From Tetragonia tetragonoides (taxonomy: Eukaryota; Streptophyta; Magnoliopsida; Caryophyllales; Aizoaceae), in NCBI GenBank assembly GCA_038025085.1, contig CM076144.1, positions 44,365,001 to 44,429,000 on the forward strand: DNA of 64,000 nt, given 5' to 3'. The notes beneath the pieces were generated by a model. The model was not told the DNA's origin, ran no database searches, and saw nothing but the letters and a program-made list of their open reading frames with translations. Position 1 is the stretch's first letter. Each line of letters opens with the position of its first letter. The translations under genes were made by a program, and so were the position numbers. This document shows, one piece after another, positions 62,590-64,000 of this stretch.

Positions 62590-62874
62590 CTAAGGCTCAC
62601 AAACAATCACAGGCCTCGATGGTGGCACGTTGGATTTCTCAATACATGGCAGGGGAGGCCCATCAACCTTCTCACCAACCTTAGTATATTGGGAAAACCT
62701 ACTCGAATCATAGGTATCAACCACATATCCGGAAGCCTTGAGTTTCCGATCTAATTCCGGACACGAATTAATGGTTTGGGGTATTGAATCGTCAACTTCC
62801 GAACACAAATCAAGGACCACCGACCAACAATCATAATCAAAACACAGGGTTTCATCAAAATTACGATTCTCCAT
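62590..62874 (-). CDS. Small single-exon protein, 94 aa, unrecognised
   Basis: ATG at 62874 (MENRNFDETLCFDYDCW; an in-frame MKE start lies nine bases upstream) to TAG at 62590. The composition is balanced and gene-like: CWSVVLDLCSEVDDS, CPELDRKLKASGYVVD, RFSQYTKVGEKVDGPPLP, SRPVIVCEP. No signal peptide or membrane segment. The leader on the minus strand contains a long (CT)n tract (63016-63083) typical of plant 5'UTRs. I do not recognise the family, but codon-level coherence makes a real gene more likely than chance. Confidence 0.6.
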   Translation of the reverse strand: MENRNFDETLCFDYDCWSVVLDLCSEVDDSIPQTINSCPELDRKLKASGYVVDTYDSSRFSQYTKVGEKVDGPPLPCIEKSNVPPSRPVIVCEP

Positions 62875-63014
62875 CTCTTTCAAATGAGGTTAATCAAGAT
62901 CAAATTACAAACCTTACTAGAGAGAGTAAGCAAGTTTATTAGATCACAGCCCTTTCGAACTCTTGGTTAGAGAAATAACCCTAAAATTCTTTGTAAATCA
63001 AAGCACGAAAACCC

Positions 63015-63015
<1 letters not shown>

Positions 63016-63083
<68 letters not shown>
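63016..63083. repeat. (GA)n microsatellite
   Basis: About 68 bp of pure GA on the plus strand, (TC)n on the minus strand, in the presumptive leader or proximal promoter of the 62.6-kb gene. (GA)n tracts recruit BBR/BPC factors in plants. Confidence 0.96.
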
Positions 63084-63085
<2 letters not shown>

Positions 63086-63159
63086 AAGATGAGTTATGTT
63101 TGAAACTTGATTATGGCGTGAGAGAAAGAGATGGGGTTTGGAAGATGAAGAACCCTAAC

Positions 63160-63580
63160 AGCTTGTTTGGTTGTATTAGTTAGATTGGAAAGGAAAAGAA
63201 ATGAAGAGAAGGGAAGAGTAAGGAAAAGAAATGAAGAGAAGGGAAGAGAAAGGAAGAGAATTATGTTTCCTACGTTTGGTTGTATAAGAAGGAATTGAAA
63301 GGAAAATAACATATTCCGTTGTTTGGTTGATGAGATTTGGAAGGAAAGGAAAAGAATGACAGTTTTAAACTCACTTTCCGTCCAAATTCCACCAATTTGG
63401 AAAGAAAGGAAATGGAGGAAATGATAGGAAAAACTTTCCAATTATTTCCTTTCCTTTCCCTTCACTTCCTTTTTATTTTTAAAACCAAACATGGGAAAGT
63501 TAATAGATTTATTTTCCCTTCCTTTCTTTTTCTCTCATTTTCTCTTTACCAAATTAGCTCTAAAAGAGAACGATCACTGA
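63160..63580. repeat. Purine/pyrimidine 'ggaaaggaaaagaaatgaag' repeat element
   Basis: The 'aaaagaaatgaagagaaggg' unit is duplicated (63196/63222). 'tttggttgtat' words at 63168 and 63276 and a complementary pyrimidine side (ttcctttcctttcccttcac) at 63440-63540 give it fold-back character. MITE-like; boundaries unresolved. Confidence 0.5.
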
Positions 63581-63589
63581 GGTAGGTTT

Positions 63590-64000
63590 GGGGATGTAAA
63601 TGGATCAGATTCAGATCGGGTGGAGCATCATCCGTTCCATCCGCGAAATCCATCTAATCAATCCGCTCCATCCGTTATCCGTGAACCATCCAATCCATAT
63701 CCAATCCGTCCGTCATCCGCGGATTAGTGGATGGATCGGGTTCTTAACTGTTTATGGACTAAAAACAATAAATAGACCCAACTATAATAAAACTGTCAGT
63801 AGTCAAACAAAATTTCAACTCATATACGATTGTTTTACCTTGTAACAAAAAAAATAACACAATGTAGTTTAAATAATAACAATACAAATTAGAAAACAAG
63901 TAAAATTAAATTAAGATGTAAATATAACATAGGTTGATATCTTTTTTATATAACTATTTTACACTTTTATATCTAAACGGGTGACTGGATGGATTCGCGG
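63590..64000. mobile_element. Partial hAT-like element running off the window
   Basis: 'ggggatgtaaatggatcaga' followed by many ATCC/GGAT words ('tccatccgttatccgtgaaccatccaatcc', broken here) resembles ends of plant hAT-type MITEs. Matching 'ggatggattcgcgg' words appear at the very end of the window. No TIR pair or TSD can be verified. Confidence 0.3.

Overview
The window is nuclear DNA from a flowering plant. Evidence: a complete multi-exon Mediator MED33/REF4-type gene, F-box gene clusters, FAR1/MULE transposase, ULP1-type transposon genes, a chromovirus LTR retrotransposon, plant SINEs, GT-AG introns with plant-like T-rich 3' ends, and AT-rich microsatellite-laden intergenic DNA. A eudicot, possibly Caryophyllales/Amaranthaceae, is my impression from the style of the repeats and proteins; it is not proven here.

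Layout. (1) 1-8400: gene-free repeat landscape with ~250-bp degenerate tandem copies, a Micron-like element sitting between two (AT)n tracts, GTGACCC-type repeats, five dispersed copies of an 'aacgggctatta' repeat interleaved with long (ATT)n tracts, and a full SINE with a 14-bp target-site duplication. (2) 8400-14300: small F-box-like genes (one open, two with an internal TAG) plus a frameshifted F-box-associated (FBA) gene, and a LINE endonuclease scrap. (3) 14862-23409: a divergent pair, a decayed FAR1/MULE transposase on the minus strand and a 13-exon ULP1 cysteine protease gene on the plus strand; this is the gene content of Kaonashi-type Mutator-like elements. (4) 24100-27420: a second F-box-like/FBA block and a small two-exon gene. 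(5) 27797-33120, minus strand: a second, different ULP1 protease gene that can be spliced into one fully open 446-aa frame, preceded by a transposon ORF1-like gene with three in-frame stops. (6) 33130-37900: gene-free, with local tandem duplications. (7) 37914-55525, minus: a complete 12-exon MED33 gene (1320 aa by my splicing). Intron 1 holds a 5.1-kb Ty3/gypsy chromovirus (TSD TTATC, PBS for initiator tRNA-Met), and other introns hold SINE-like copies. (8) 55782-57357: a non-autonomous Mutator element (long TIRs, perfect 9-bp TSD) in the MED33 upstream region. (9) 57360-64000: repeats, a Harbinger-type MITE, an ATCAGTGA minisatellite, and a small single-exon gene with a (GA)n leader.

How the parts relate. 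MED33 is the only obvious conserved housekeeping gene, and it has tolerated one intronic and one upstream insertion. The 8-33 kb interval concentrates ubiquitin/SUMO-type modules (four F-box-like genes, two FBA genes, two ULP1 proteases). Most are broken by single nonsense or frameshift changes while the downstream frame stays conserved, which points to recent decay. The intact-looking ULP1 gene at 27797-29974 is the exception and the best candidate for a retained function.
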